DNA of 64,000 bases from Arthrobacter sp. ATA002 (GCF_026898095.1 NZ_CP114015.1:248001-312000), one strand, 5' to 3'; positions 1 to 10,176 are shown, counted from the stretch's first letter. The notes: generated by a model from the sequence alone, not told the origin. Numbers and translations: made by a program.

Positions 1-825
1 CACGGCGCTGAAGCTGTATCCGGTGCTGATCCTGGGTGCCGTGCTGGTCCTGGCACTGCGCACGCTGCGGCTGCGCCCGGCAGTCCAGGCGTTCGGCGGA
101 GCCGCGGGCGCGTGGCTGGCGGTGAACCTTCCGTTCATGGTTTCCGACTTCACCGGATGGAAGTTCTTCCTGAGCTTCACCGAAGAGCGTCCGGCCGGTT
201 ATTCCTCGGTGTGGTTTGCCTGGAACCTCCTGGCCGCGCGGCTCGGACGCGCCGAAGCCGGACCGGAACTCATCAACTTCTGGGCGTACCTTCTCTTCGC
301 CGCCGCGTGCGCCGGCATAGCCGTGCTGGCTCTGGCCGCGCCGCGCCGTCCCCGGCTGGCGCAGCTGGCCTTCCTGATCGTGGCGGCGTTTGTCCTCACC
401 AACAAGGTCTATTCGCCCCAGTTTGTCCTGTGGCTGATCCCGCTGGCGGCCCTCGCCCGGCCCCGGTGGGCCGGCTTCCTGGTCTGGCAGTTTTTCGAGG
501 TAATGCACTGGTGGGCGGTGTGGATGTACCTGGGGGCGCTGACCTCCGGGGAGACCCCCGGAACAACATCGACGCGGCATACTACGTCTGGGCGGTGGCC
601 GGGCACGTGGCGGCCACAGCCTGGCTGATGATCCGGGTGATCACCGACATTATTTCCCCGCGGGGCGATCCGGTGCGCCGGCTCGACATCGATGACCCGC
701 AGGGCGGGCCCTTCGACCATGCCCCGGACCGGTTCCGCCTGGGGCGCAGGACGCGGCGGCCGGCTACCGGCCCGCCCGCCGCACCTACCGTTCCGGAAAC
801 CGTTCCAGAAAGCAGGCATCCATGA
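1..825 (+). CDS. GT87/DUF2029-like integral membrane glycosyltransferase, 3' part, frameshifted
   Basis: The 5' end lies outside the window. Reading from base 2, the protein is strongly hydrophobic and carries an N-terminal K-x-YP motif and the string NKVYSPQFVLWLIPLAALAR, both typical of the polyprenyl-phosphate-dependent GT87 (DUF2029) family. Related genes lie just upstream of rpsF in mycobacteria (Rv0051-like). Frame 2 continues to about base 555, and frame 1 then carries the natural continuation (NNIDAAYYVWAVAGHVAATA), so one C is probably missing from the C-run near 555-560. The charged tail ends at a TGA that overlaps the next start (ATGA). Function in cell-envelope mannosylation is inferred from the family only. 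Confidence 0.72.
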   Translation, partial: HGAEAVSGADPGCRAGPGTAHAAAAPGSPGVRRSRGRVAGGEPSVHGFRLHRMEVLPELHRRASGRLFLGVVCLEPPGRAARTRRSRTGTHQLLGVPSLRRRVRRHSRAGSGRAAPSPAGAAGLPDRGGVCPHQQGLFAPVCPVADPAGGPRPAPVGRLPGLAVFRGNALVGGVDVPGGADLRGDPRNNIDAAYYVWAVAGHVAATAWLMIRVITDIISPRGDPVRRLDIDDPQGGPFDHAPDRFRLGRRTRRPATGPPAAPTVPETVPESRHP

Positions 826-2267
826 GTGACGTTTCGGTGGTCGGAGCAGGACCCAACGGGCTGGCGGCCGCGGTCATTATGGCCCGTGCCGGATTGTCAG
901 TCCGGGTCTTTGAGGCCGGGCCCACGGCCGGCGGGGGCAGCCGGACCAAGGAGCTGCTGGAACCGGGCTACCGCTACGACGTCTGCTCGGCCGTGCATCC
1001 CATGGCGCTCGCATCACCCTTTTTCCGGGAGTTTGGCCTGGCGGAGCGGATCCGGGTCCTGGCGCCGGACGTGTCCTACGCCCATCCCCTTGACGGCGGA
1101 GACGCCGGCCTGGCCTACCGGGAGCTCGAACGCACAGTCGAGGGACTGGGGCCCGACGGCGCGGCCTTCCGCCGCCTGATGCTGCCCCTGACGGAGCGCG
1201 GCGAAGCGGTCACGAAGCTGCTCATGTCGCCGCTGGTCCGCGGGTACCGCGAACCAGCGGCAGCCCTCGCGTTCGGACGGGCGGCCCTGGAACAGGGCAC
1301 CCGGCTGTGGAACCGGCGGTTCACCGGTGAAAAAGCTCCGGCCCTCCTGACCGGCGTCGCCGCGCACCCGGTGGGGCGGATGCCGTCGCTGCCCTCGGCC
1401 GGCGGAGGCCTGCTGCTCTCACTGCTGGCGCATACCGTGGGCTGGCCCATCCCCGAGGGAGGATCCCAGGCCATCGCCGAGGCCATGGTCCGGGATTTGC
1501 AGGCCCACGGCGGCGAACTCATTACCGGACACCGGGTGGCATCCCTCAAGGAGCTGCGCGGCTCACGGACCGTACTGCTTGATGTTGCGCCGGCCACCCT
1601 GCTGGAGCTGGCCGGCGAGGAACTGCCGCGCCCGTATGCGAAGGCGCTGGAGCGCTTCCGCTACGGCAACGCCGCCTGCAAGGTGGATTTCATCCTGTCC
1701 GGGCCGGTGCCCTGGGCGAACGGGGAGGTGCACCGGGCCGGCACGGTCCATTTGGGCGGCACCCGTGCCGAGCTGGCGCGGGCCGCGGCCCGGGTGGCTG
1801 CCGGGCAGCACCCGGACCGGCCCTACGTCCTGCTGTCGCAGCCCAGCAGCTTTGACTCTTCCCGGGCGCCTGCGGGCCGTCACGTCCTCTGGACCTACTG
1901 CCATGTCCCCGCCGGCTCCACCGCAGACATGACCGGTGCCGTCACCGCGCAGATCGAACGTTTCGCTCCCGGCTTCCGGGACGTCGTCGTGCGCTCACAG
2001 GTTACGACGGCGGCGGACCTGGAGCGGTACAACGAAAACTACGTGGGCGGAGACTTCGGCGGCGGAGCCGTAACCCTGCGGCAAATGGCCGCCCGCCCCG
2101 TGCCCGCCGTGAACCCCTGGCGGACGCCGCTTCCCGGGGTTTACCTTTGTTCCGCGTCCACCCCGCCCGGGCCCGGCGTTCACGGCATGGGCGGCCGGCA
2201 CGCGGCCGCGCTGGCGCTGCGCCGGGACTACGGGACCGGCGTGCCGGACCTTGGCCCGGAGGCCTGA
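822..2267 (+). CDS. FAD-dependent phytoene-desaturase-like oxidoreductase
   Basis: The 481-residue protein belongs to the phytoene dehydrogenase-like flavoprotein family (COG1233). The N-terminus has the dinucleotide-binding GAGPNG (residues 8-13) and an acidic residue closing the second strand (VFEAG, E31). The C-terminus has the FAD-binding segment GPGVHGMGGRHAA. The substrate is unknown; no other carotenoid gene is nearby, so carotenoid desaturation should not be assumed. The start is fixed by the ATGA overlap with the preceding membrane glycosyltransferase, which suggests translational coupling. Confidence 0.85.
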   Translation: MSDVSVVGAGPNGLAAAVIMARAGLSVRVFEAGPTAGGGSRTKELLEPGYRYDVCSAVHPMALASPFFREFGLAERIRVLAPDVSYAHPLDGGDAGLAYRELERTVEGLGPDGAAFRRLMLPLTERGEAVTKLLMSPLVRGYREPAAALAFGRAALEQGTRLWNRRFTGEKAPALLTGVAAHPVGRMPSLPSAGGGLLLSLLAHTVGWPIPEGGSQAIAEAMVRDLQAHGGELITGHRVASLKELRGSRTVLLDVAPATLLELAGEELPRPYAKALERFRYGNAACKVDFILSGPVPWANGEVHRAGTVHLGGTRAELARAAARVAAGQHPDRPYVLLSQPSSFDSSRAPAGRHVLWTYCHVPAGSTADMTGAVTAQIERFAPGFRDVVVRSQVTTAADLERYNENYVGGDFGGGAVTLRQMAARPVPAVNPWRTPLPGVYLCSASTPPGPGVHGMGGRHAAALALRRDYGTGVPDLGPEA

Positions 2268-2380
2268 CGCACTGCCGGGCGGTTCAAGCGCTCCGTGCTT
2301 CCTCGCGGAGACGGGAGCCGGAACCTTGTATCTTTAAGTCCAGCGCACAGCAGCTTACGCTCTGCAGGGGGAATGGACAC

Positions 2381-3679
2381 ATGGAGAACCAGGACACAGG
2401 GATTCCGGCGAACCCGGGCACCCTTCCCCTGCCGGCCGGGCCTGAGCGCCGGCACCCGCAGTGGTGGCTGGCGGTGCAGTCGGCACTGATTGCCTACGGC
2501 CTGACGTTGGGAGCCGCGCTGGTGACAATGGCGCTGCTGGTTCTGGGCTTTTTCCTGGGCGGCACCGGCGCGCTGAACGGCATGAATGATTCCGCCGGAA
2601 CCATGGGTGCCAGGCTCGACGGCCCGTCGGCGCTGCTGATCTATCCGTTTTTCCTGGCCGCAATGGCGCTGGGCGGAACCCCGGTCCTCACCGTATCCTC
2701 CGCCGGATTCGCAAGCCTTCCCGCCCCGCTCGTCAGCCTCTGGGCCGGTGCCATGCCCCTGCTCCTGACCGGGGTTGCGGGCGCTTCCCTGTGGCGGCTG
2801 GGCCGCCGGGCCGAGCGGCGCCGGCCGCTGGACTCCGAGTGGCACCGGTGGTTGTATTCGGCACTGACCGGCCTGGTCCTGGCCGCCGTGTCAGTCCTGT
2901 TGAGCCTGCTGGTCTCGCTGCGGGAGAACACCGAAGCCGGGGCCATGTTCCTGACCGCCGCTTCACCGGGCCTCGTGGCCGGGGCGGTACTGCTCGGCAC
3001 CGCCGCCAGCTGGGCGGGCCGGAAACACGGAACCGGATCGGCTCCGCGCTGGGCGGCATGGACGGAACGGACCCTGCCCGGCGTCAGGGCGGCGCTGCGG
3101 GTGACCGGAAGCCACTACCTCGCCTACACGGCAGCGGCAGGAACAGTGCTGGTGGTCACGGCCCTGGTCAAGGGCGGGGCCGCCGTGGCGTTTGCGTCGC
3201 CACTGTGGTTGCCCACCGCTTCCGCCTGGGCCTACAGCCTGGGCCATCTCTCCGCCGTGACGGAACGGGGGCTGCCCGCAGCCGCCGGCCTTCCCGGGTC
3301 GATCGGCGATTTGCCCGTGTGGGCCAGTGCGGCAACGGGCGTGCTGAGCCTCCTGCTGGCCGCCGCGGCCTCCGTGGCCTGGTTCCTTGCACGGGACGGG
3401 GATCCGGACTGGCTCGGACGCCGCTCCTCGTGGCTGACCCTGCCGGTGGTTTTCGGGTTCGCCGGGGCGGCGGTATCCCTGCTCGCCGTCGTAGCGGCCG
3501 GGCAGACATCCGCCGGCGCCGGGGGAAGTTTCGGCACCGCCGGTCCCGCTCCGTGGACGTTCCTGGTGATGGCGGCGTGGGGGCTGCTGATCGAGGCCGG
3601 AGCGCGCATCATGGCCGGACACGTGGAACACCTGGTGCCGGCATGGGCCGCAGCGTTCTTCCGCAAGGCCGGCAACTGA
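2381..3679 (+). CDS. Hypothetical polytopic membrane protein (432 aa)
   Basis: I do not recognise the family. The frame is open upstream, but the ATG at 2381 is preceded by a purine-rich AGGGGGAA and is the best start. The protein begins with a short Pro-rich cytoplasmic stretch and then has about eight to ten hydrophobic segments, including ones near residues 28-60, 85-105, 110-130, 155-178, 185-205, 240-265, 315-338, 352-378 and 400-420. Loops are short and rich in Gly/Ala. No catalytic motif is visible. It is followed by a convergent gene. Confidence 0.75.
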   Translation: MENQDTGIPANPGTLPLPAGPERRHPQWWLAVQSALIAYGLTLGAALVTMALLVLGFFLGGTGALNGMNDSAGTMGARLDGPSALLIYPFFLAAMALGGTPVLTVSSAGFASLPAPLVSLWAGAMPLLLTGVAGASLWRLGRRAERRRPLDSEWHRWLYSALTGLVLAAVSVLLSLLVSLRENTEAGAMFLTAASPGLVAGAVLLGTAASWAGRKHGTGSAPRWAAWTERTLPGVRAALRVTGSHYLAYTAAAGTVLVVTALVKGGAAVAFASPLWLPTASAWAYSLGHLSAVTERGLPAAAGLPGSIGDLPVWASAATGVLSLLLAAAASVAWFLARDGDPDWLGRRSSWLTLPVVFGFAGAAVSLLAVVAAGQTSAGAGGSFGTAGPAPWTFLVMAAWGLLIEAGARIMAGHVEHLVPAWAAAFFRKAGN

Positions 3680-3697
3680 GCGCTCCCGGAAGAGCGC
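3680..3697. terminator. Hairpin between convergent genes
   Basis: GCGCTC and GAGCGC form a 6-bp stem around a 6-nt loop, directly after the stop at 3679 and before the end of the convergent gene at 3746. No T-run follows, so it is a candidate only. Confidence 0.35.
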
Positions 3698-3745
3698 AGC
3701 GCTCCGGTCCTCTGCGCTTACGAAGCCACCCCGGCCGGCCGGGAC

Positions 3746-4066
3746 CTACTCGACGGTCAGCTCGCCCATCCGCGACCAGTCTTCACCATCGATTGTCGTG
3801 TTGATGATTTTCGGGGTTTCCACCAGGGCCTGCACCATGTCCTTCATGGCCTGCTGGAAGTGGCCGCTCTGGACGTGGGCGGCAGCGGCGTCGTCCTTGA
3901 AGGCCTCAACCAGGACAAACTCGTTGGGGTTCTCCAGGCTGCGGGACCAGTCGAACCACAGGTTGCCGGGCTCGGCACGGGTGGCGGCGGTGAAGCCGGC
4001 GGTCAGCTCCGGCCAGCGGTCTGTCCATTCCGGCTTGACGTTGAATTTCACGGTGATGAAGATCAT
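3746..4066 (-). CDS. Antibiotic biosynthesis monooxygenase (ABM)-fold protein
   Basis: The 106-residue protein has the ABM/YgiN pattern: a first strand MIFITVKFNVKPEW, a central FDWSRSLENPNEFVLVEAF and the helix HVQSGHFQQAM. Members are dimeric ferredoxin-like proteins that act as quinol monooxygenases or heme-degrading enzymes; the actual substrate here cannot be told. The frame continues nine codons upstream, but the ATG at 4066 has AGGAG five bases upstream and starts exactly at the first strand of the fold. It is divergently transcribed from the ABC-F gene. Confidence 0.85.
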   Translation of the reverse strand: MIFITVKFNVKPEWTDRWPELTAGFTAATRAEPGNLWFDWSRSLENPNEFVLVEAFKDDAAAAHVQSGHFQQAMKDMVQALVETPKIINTTIDGEDWSRMGELTVE

Positions 4067-4181
4067 TTGTGCTCCTGATGGTTGGATGCGCATTTGCGGA
4101 TCTTCATCGTAGGCAGACGGGCGCGTCCCGTGTCCATGCGGACGAACGCAGCCGCAGCGCTGCGGATGGGAGGATGGGAGT

Positions 4182-5864
4182 GTGGCTCACCTCGACGTAT
4201 CCAACATTGACTATTTCCTTTCCGACGGCCGGCAGCTGCTCAACGGCGTCAGCTTCAAGGTGGGGGAAGGGCACAAGACAGCCCTGATCGGTCCCAACGG
4301 CACCGGAAAAACCACGCTGCTGCGCATCATTGCCGAGGACATCAAGGCAGATGAGGGCACCGTCTCGAAATCGGGGTCCATGGGCATCATGCGCCAGTTC
4401 GTCGGCCAGGTCCGCGATGACAGCACCGTGCGGGACCTGCTAGTCTCGGCCGCCCCGCCCGCGCTCGCCGCCGCAGCCAAGGCCGTGGACGATGCGGAGC
4501 TGGCCATGATGGAGCACGACGACGAGCCCACCCAGATGCGCTACGCCACCGCGATTGCCGACTGGGGAGACGCGGGCGGCTATGAACAGGAAACCGTCTG
4601 GGACGAGGTCACCATGGCAGCGCTGGGGATGCCCTTTGACCGGGCGCAGTATCGGAAGGCGTCCACCCTGTCCGGCGGTGAGCAGAAGCGGCTGGTCCTG
4701 GAGGCCCTGTTCTCCGGCCCCGACGAACTGCTGCTGCTGGATGAGCCGGACAACTACTTGGACGTGCCCGGCAAACGCTGGCTGGAGGCCAAACTGGCCG
4801 AGTCCAGGAAGTCCGTCCTCTTTGTCAGCCACGACCGCGAGCTGCTGGACAACGCCGCCACCCGCATCGTCACCCTGGAACCGGGCATCAACGGCGCCTC
4901 GGCCTGGATCCACGGCGGCGGGTTCAGCAGCTACGTCACCGCGCGTGAAGACCGCAACGCCCGGTTCGAGGAACTTCGCCGGCGCTGGGACGAGGAGCAC
5001 CTGAAGCTTAAGGAACTCGTGAACATGTACAAAAACAAGGCCGCGTTCCGCTCCGACATGGCTAACCGGTACCAGGCAGCCCAAACCCGGCTGGCCAAGT
5101 TCCTCGAAGCCGGCCCGCCCGAGGCCCTGCCGATCGAGCAAAACGTAAAAATGCGCCTGCGCGGCGGACGCACGGCCAAACGCGCCGTCGTCGCTCAGAA
5201 GCTGGAACTGACCGGGCTCATGAAACCCTTCAGCACGGAAATCTGGTTCGGGGACCGGGTGGGCGTGCTGGGATCCAACGGGTCCGGGAAATCCCACTTC
5301 CTGCGCCTGCTGGCCGCGGGCGGCACCGATCCGGAAAAGGAACACGAGCCCGTGTCCGAGGTGGAGATCGCCCCGGTTCCGCATGATGGCACGGTGAAAC
5401 TGGGCGCCAGGATCCGCCCGGGCTTCTTCGCGCAGACCATGATGCGCCCGGACCTGCTCGGCAAGACCCTGCTGGACATCCTGCACCGCGGCGACGAGCA
5501 CCGCTCCGGCCTGGGCCGGGAAGCAGCAGCCGGGGCCTTGGACCGCTACGGGCTGGCAGCGTCCTCGGAGCAGAAATACGATTCGCTCTCGGGCGGGCAG
5601 CAGGCCCGGCTGCAGATCCTGCTGCTCGAGCTCTCCGGCGCCACCCTGCTGCTGCTCGATGAACCGACGGACAACCTGGACCTGCACTCGGCCGAAGCCC
5701 TGGAAAAGGCCATCGACGCGTTCGAGGGGACCGTCCTGGCCGTCACCCACGACCGCTGGTTTGCCCGCAGCTTCGACAGGTTCCTGGTCTTCGGCGCGGA
5801 CGGCAAAGTCTATGAATCCGAGACCCCGGTCTGGGACGAGAAACGGGTTGTCCGGGCCCGATAG
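4182..5864 (+). CDS. ABC-F family ATP-binding protein
   Basis: The 560-residue soluble protein has two ABC domains and no membrane segments, the hallmark of ABC-F translation factors/ribosome-protection proteins. Domain 1: Walker A GPNGTGKTT (37-45), signature LSGGEQ (163-168), Walker B ending LDEPD (D187). Domain 2: Walker A GSNGSGKS (364-371), signature SGGQQ (470-474), Walker B LDEPTDN (D493). A charged helical linker (about 245-300) separates them. The GTG start has GGGAGGATGGGA upstream. Whether it is a housekeeping EttA-like factor or confers antibiotic resistance cannot be told from sequence. Confidence 0.93.
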   Translation: MAHLDVSNIDYFLSDGRQLLNGVSFKVGEGHKTALIGPNGTGKTTLLRIIAEDIKADEGTVSKSGSMGIMRQFVGQVRDDSTVRDLLVSAAPPALAAAAKAVDDAELAMMEHDDEPTQMRYATAIADWGDAGGYEQETVWDEVTMAALGMPFDRAQYRKASTLSGGEQKRLVLEALFSGPDELLLLDEPDNYLDVPGKRWLEAKLAESRKSVLFVSHDRELLDNAATRIVTLEPGINGASAWIHGGGFSSYVTAREDRNARFEELRRRWDEEHLKLKELVNMYKNKAAFRSDMANRYQAAQTRLAKFLEAGPPEALPIEQNVKMRLRGGRTAKRAVVAQKLELTGLMKPFSTEIWFGDRVGVLGSNGSGKSHFLRLLAAGGTDPEKEHEPVSEVEIAPVPHDGTVKLGARIRPGFFAQTMMRPDLLGKTLLDILHRGDEHRSGLGREAAAGALDRYGLAASSEQKYDSLSGGQQARLQILLLELSGATLLLLDEPTDNLDLHSAEALEKAIDAFEGTVLAVTHDRWFARSFDRFLVFGADGKVYESETPVWDEKRVVRAR

Positions 5865-5878
5865 GCGACAATGGTGCC

Positions 5879-7092
5879 GTGAACGAAACCAACGAAATCA
5901 CCGAAACAGCCCTTCACCGGGCTCTCATCGCCGTCTTCGTGTGCTTCGGCCTTAACGGCCTGGTCTTCGCCAGCTGGGCGGCCCGAATCCCCGCCGCCGC
6001 CCAGGACCTCGGGATCGGCGCCGCCGGCGTGGGACTGCTGCTGCTGTTCTCCGCCGTTGGCTCGGTCATGGCCCTTCCGCTCGCCGGGTCGGTGGCGCAG
6101 CGCATCGGGACTGCCGGGACGGTGCGGGCGGGGGGCATCACGACGTCGGCCGCCTCCTGATAATTGCCGCCGGACTGTTCCTCGGCTCGATTCCGCTGAC
6201 CGGCGCCGGCCTGCTGATTTTCGGCGTGGGCATCGCCGGCTGGGACGTCGCGATGAACCTGGAAGGCGCTGACGTGGAGCGGCGCCTGGGCCGGAACATC
6301 ATGCCCCGGTTCCACGGGGCCTTCAGCGGCGGATCGTTCGTGGGAGCCCTGATCGGAGCCCTGCTGTCCTCGCTGGGTGTCTCGCTGTCGCTGCACCTGC
6401 TGGCCATCCTCACCGTTGTCTGCGTCATTGTCCTCATCGTGCCGCGGAACTTCCTGCCGCTTTCCGCGGTCGTCCACAACACCGGCGACGGCGGCCAGCC
6501 CGGCCCGGTATCGCGCTTCGGAGCCTGGAAGGAAGGGCGCACCCTGCTGATCGGCGTCGTCGTGCTGGGCGCCGCCCTGACCGAGGGGGCCGCGAACGAC
6601 TGGGTGGCCAAGGCCACGGTGGACGGCCTGGGGGCAAGCGAGTCCGCCGGCGCGGTGATGTTTGCCGTCTTTGTCGCTGCGATGACCCTGACGCGCTGGT
6701 TCGGCGCGCGGCTGATCGACCGGATGGGCCGCGTTCCCGCGCTGCGGATCTGCATGAGCGCATCCCTGGTGGGACTGCTGCTCTTCGTCCTGGCACCCAA
6801 TCTCGTGCTGGCAGCCCTGGGCGCCGTTCTGTGGGGCATCGGTGCGGCGCTGGGCTTCCCCATGGGAATGTCCGCCGCCGGCGAAGATCCCGCGCACGCT
6901 GCCGCCCGCGTTTCGGTGGTCTCCACCATCGGATACTCCGCGTTCTTCCTGGGCCCGCCGGTGCTCGGGTTCCTGGGTGAACACTGGGGCATCCGGAACT
7001 CACTGCTGGTGGTTGGCGCGGCCATGCTGGTTTCCATCATCTTTGCCCCGGCTGCTGCGGAGCGGGAGAAAGTGCCGGTCAAAGCACCCTAA
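5879..7092 (+). CDS. MFS transporter, YbjJ-like, frameshifted
   Basis: A 12-helix major facilitator begins at GTG 5879 (GLNGLVFASWAARIP is typical of the YbjJ-like group). The first frame stops at 6160; the remaining protein, from LLIIAAGLFLG through the C-terminal helices, is in another frame up to 7092. Restoring one base around 6130-6155 (C/G-rich run) joins helix 3 cleanly, giving about 404 residues. The gene starts 15 nt after the ABC-F stop, so the two may be co-transcribed. The transported compound is unknown. Confidence 0.8.
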
Positions 7093-7172
7093 CAACGGCC
7101 GGGCAGACCAGCGGACCGCATCTGTCCGCAATGGGGGTACCGGAGCAGAACCGCCGGGTCTATCTTCGAGCA

Positions 7173-8225
7173 ATGTTCAATTCCCCAACTCCTCCTGCCC
7201 GCAGCCGCGGTTCCGGCTCACCGCTGATTGAGGCACACGGAGTCAGCAAAGTCTACAAGTCAAAATCCGGGCCGGTACATGCACTGGACGGGCTGGACAT
7301 CGGAGTTCCGGAAGGCACGGTCATGGCCCTGCTGGGACCGAACGGCGCCGGGAAAACCACTGCGGTCAAGGTCCTGACCACGCTGATCCGGCCCGATGCC
7401 GGCGTTCTGCGCATTGACGGCATCGACGTCCTGGACAACCCGAAGGAGGTTCGCCGGATTATTGGCGTGTCCGGCCAGTACGCGGCGGTGGACGAGAACC
7501 TGACCGGCACGGAAAACCTGCGGATGGTCGGCCGGCTGTACCATCTGCCGGACCGGCAGGCCCGGGAGCGGGCCGCCGAACTCATCGACATGTTCGAGCT
7601 GACCGAGGCCGGGAACCGTCCGGTCAAGGGCTACTCCGGCGGCATGCGGCGGCGCCTGGACCTGGCCGGGGCGCTGGTCAACAGCCCCCGGGTCCTGTTC
7701 CTGGACGAACCGACCACCGGGCTGGACCCGCGCAGCCGCCTGGCCCTGTGGCAGGTCATCAAGGACCTCGTCGCTGCCGGCACCACGCTGCTGCTGACCA
7801 CGCAGTATCTGGAGGAGGCCGACCAGCTGGCGGACACCGTGGCTGTGATCGACCGCGGCACCGTGATCGCCGAGGGCACGTCGGACCAGCTCAAGTCCCT
7901 GATCGGCGGCCACAGTGTTGCCGTGGCACTGGTGGACGGAAACGACGCGGGGGCGGCGGGGACCATCCTGGCCCGCCACGGCGCGGGCCCGCCGCACACC
8001 GCCGCCGACGGCCGCACCTTGGAGGTGTCCGTCCAGAACGGGCCGGCGTCGCTGCAGTTCATCCTCGCGGATTTGCAGGCGCAGGACATCGCACTGCACG
8101 ACGCCGGCATCCGCCGCCCCACGCTTGATGACGTCTTCCTGCAGATCACCGGCCGTCCGGCCGAAGAGGAGCCGGCATCCGGCGCCGCGGATGGCGCCGC
8201 TGACAGGGAAGGAGCCCGCCAATGA
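7173..8225 (+). CDS. DrrA-like ABC exporter ATP-binding protein
   Basis: The 350-residue ATPase resembles daunorubicin-resistance (DrrA) subunits: Walker A GPNGAGKTT (55-63), Q-loop in VSGQYAAVDENLTG, signature SGGM (155-158), Walker B LFLDEPTTGLD (D178) and the family C-terminal domain (RPTLDDVFLQITG). ATG 7173 has little Shine-Dalgarno sequence, but TATCTT lies just upstream, so a leaderless transcript is possible. Its stop overlaps the start of the permease gene by ATGA, so the two form one transporter. Confidence 0.92.
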   Translation: MFNSPTPPARSRGSGSPLIEAHGVSKVYKSKSGPVHALDGLDIGVPEGTVMALLGPNGAGKTTAVKVLTTLIRPDAGVLRIDGIDVLDNPKEVRRIIGVSGQYAAVDENLTGTENLRMVGRLYHLPDRQARERAAELIDMFELTEAGNRPVKGYSGGMRRRLDLAGALVNSPRVLFLDEPTTGLDPRSRLALWQVIKDLVAAGTTLLLTTQYLEEADQLADTVAVIDRGTVIAEGTSDQLKSLIGGHSVAVALVDGNDAGAAGTILARHGAGPPHTAADGRTLEVSVQNGPASLQFILADLQAQDIALHDAGIRRPTLDDVFLQITGRPAEEEPASGAADGAADREGARQ

Positions 8226-9067
8226 GTGCCGCAGCAACCCGGCTTCCCGCCGTCCGGACCGGCGGTAAGGCAGCCGCCGCCAACTGGGCCGCCGACGGAT
8301 GGACCGTGACCTGGCGAAACCTGATCAAGATCAAGCGTTCCCCGGACATGATCATTTTCGCCGTGCTGCAGCCGATCATGTTTGTGCTGCTGTTCAGCCA
8401 GGTGTACGGGGGATCGATTTCGGTGGCCGGCACCGACTACACGCAGTACCTCATGGCCGGGATTTTCGCCCAGACCGTGGTGTTCGGTTCGACCTTCTCC
8501 GGCGCCGCCATGGCACAGGACCTCAAGGAAGGCATCGTGGACCGGTTCCGCACCCTGCCGATGAGCCCGTCTGCAGTGCTGATCGGGCGGACCAACTCGG
8601 ACCTGGTGCTCAACGGCATTTCCATGCTCATCATGATGGCCACCGGGCTGCTGGTGGGCTGGCGGGTCAACACCTCCTTCGCGTCCTTCGCAGCGGCAGT
8701 GGGGCTGCTGCTGCTCTTCTCCTACGCCTTCAGCTGGGTCATGGCCCTGCTGGGAATGACCGTCCGGACACCGGAAACGATCAACAATGCCTCCTTCATG
8801 ATCCTGTTTCCCCTCACCTTCATCTCCAACGCATTTGTGCAGAGCTCCACGCTGCCGGCGCCGCTGCGCGTCTTCGCCGAATGGAACCCCGTCTCTGCCC
8901 TCGTCCAGGCGGCGCGGGAACTGTTCGGCAACCTCGGCACCACCGCCGTTCCGGACACCTGGCCCATGCAGCACGCCGTGGCAACCGTGGTGATCGGATC
9001 CGCGGTGATGCTGCTCGTGTTCGTTCCGCTGGCCGTGCGGAAATTCGAGTCGGTGAGCTCGCGGTAA
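8222..9067 (+). CDS. DrrB-like ABC-2 type permease
   Basis: The 281-residue partner of the preceding ATPase has about six hydrophobic segments of the ABC-2 family. Typical features are a short cytoplasmic N-terminus, the conserved KEGIVDRFRTLPMS segment after the second helix and SWVMALLGMTVRTPE in the middle. The ATGA overlap shows translational coupling. It probably exports a hydrophobic drug or lipid; the substrate is not predictable. Confidence 0.9.
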   Translation: MSAAATRLPAVRTGGKAAAANWAADGWTVTWRNLIKIKRSPDMIIFAVLQPIMFVLLFSQVYGGSISVAGTDYTQYLMAGIFAQTVVFGSTFSGAAMAQDLKEGIVDRFRTLPMSPSAVLIGRTNSDLVLNGISMLIMMATGLLVGWRVNTSFASFAAAVGLLLLFSYAFSWVMALLGMTVRTPETINNASFMILFPLTFISNAFVQSSTLPAPLRVFAEWNPVSALVQAARELFGNLGTTAVPDTWPMQHAVATVVIGSAVMLLVFVPLAVRKFESVSSR

Positions 9068-9141
9068 TCCTCAGGATTTCCACCGGGAGGACTCCAGGCC
9101 CGCAAATTCCGCAAACCGCCCGTTCCACGGAAGGACCCACC

Positions 9142-10091
9142 ATGATCGAGGCACATCAGCTGGCCAAGCGTTTCGGGAACAAACCGCCGTCGACGGCATC
9201 ACGTTTACGGTCCGGCCCGGAAAGGTGACTGGCTTCCTCGGCCCCAACGGCGCGGGCAAGTCCACGACGATGCGCATGATCCTCGCCCTGGACAGTCCCA
9301 CCGGCGGAAACGTCAAGGTCAACGGCCGCCCCTATGCAAGCCACAAGGCACCACTGCACGAGGTCGGCGCCCTGCTCGAGGCCAAGGCGGTGCACCCCAA
9401 ACGCACCGCGTACAACCATCTGAGGGCCCTGGCCGCCACCCACGGGATTTCCTCCGCCCGGATCAACGACGTCATTGAACTCACCGGCCTCGGCCCCGTG
9501 GCCCGCCGGCGCGTGGGCGGCTTTTCCCTGGGCATGGGACAGCGGCTTGGCATCGCCGCGGCCCTGCTGGGAGACCCGCAAACCCTGATCTTCGACGAAC
9601 CGGTCAACGGCCTGGACCCCGAGGGTGTGCAGTGGGTCCGCCACCTGGCCAGGGGGCTCGCGGCGGAGGGCCGCACCGTGTTCATATCCTCGCACCTGAT
9701 GAGCGAGATGGCCGTGACCGCCGACCACCTGATCGTGATCGGCCGGGGCAGGATCCTCGCGGATGCGCCCATGGACGAGGTGCTTGCCGGCAGCAGCCGG
9801 CAGCGCACGTTCGTGCGCACCGACGACGCCGGGGCCCTGGCCTCCACCCTCACCGGCGCCGAGGTCCGCCGCACAGCTCCGGACCAGCTCGAAGTGCTCG
9901 ACGTTCCCGCCCGCCGCATTGCCGAAGCCGCACTGGCCGCACGCATCCTGGTCACCGAACTGATCCCGCAGCAAACGTCCCTGGAGGATGCCTACATGGA
10001 GCTGACCCGCGGTGAGGCCGAGTATCAGTCGCGGGACATCGGACAGCCGCCGGCTGCCGGTCCCGGCGCAAGCGGGGTCCCGGCCGTGTGA
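9142..10091 (+). CDS. ABC transporter ATP-binding protein (copy 1 of tandem pair), frameshifted
   Basis: The protein begins MIEAHQLAKRFG at ATG 9142; the rest (TFTVRPGKVTGFLGPNGAGKST onward, split over two frames) needs one extra A in the run at 9177-9183. Restored, it is about 316 residues with Walker A GPNGAGKST, signature FSLGMGQ and Walker B FDEPVNGLD. It is a close paralogue of the ATPase at 10260-11213, matching it nearly throughout (same helical domain, same ELTRGEAEYQS-type tail). No permease sits between the copies. Confidence 0.85.
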
Positions 10092-10134
10092 CCCGACATC
10101 CCGGTGCCCGGGACAAACCAGGGGAAACCCTGAG

Positions 10135-10176
10135 TCATCCCTAAGGGGGACCCCGGGTTCCCGCCGAATCATCCCT
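10135..10176 (+). promoter_or_regulatory. Direct repeat TCATCCCT with CCCTAAGGG palindrome
   Basis: TCATCCCT occurs at 10135-10142 and 10169-10176 (34 bp apart, about three helical turns); the first overlaps the palindrome CCCTAAGGG (10139-10147). Both are in the short gap before the second ATPase gene. This looks like a regulator binding region for the transporter operon; the regulator is unknown. Confidence 0.35.
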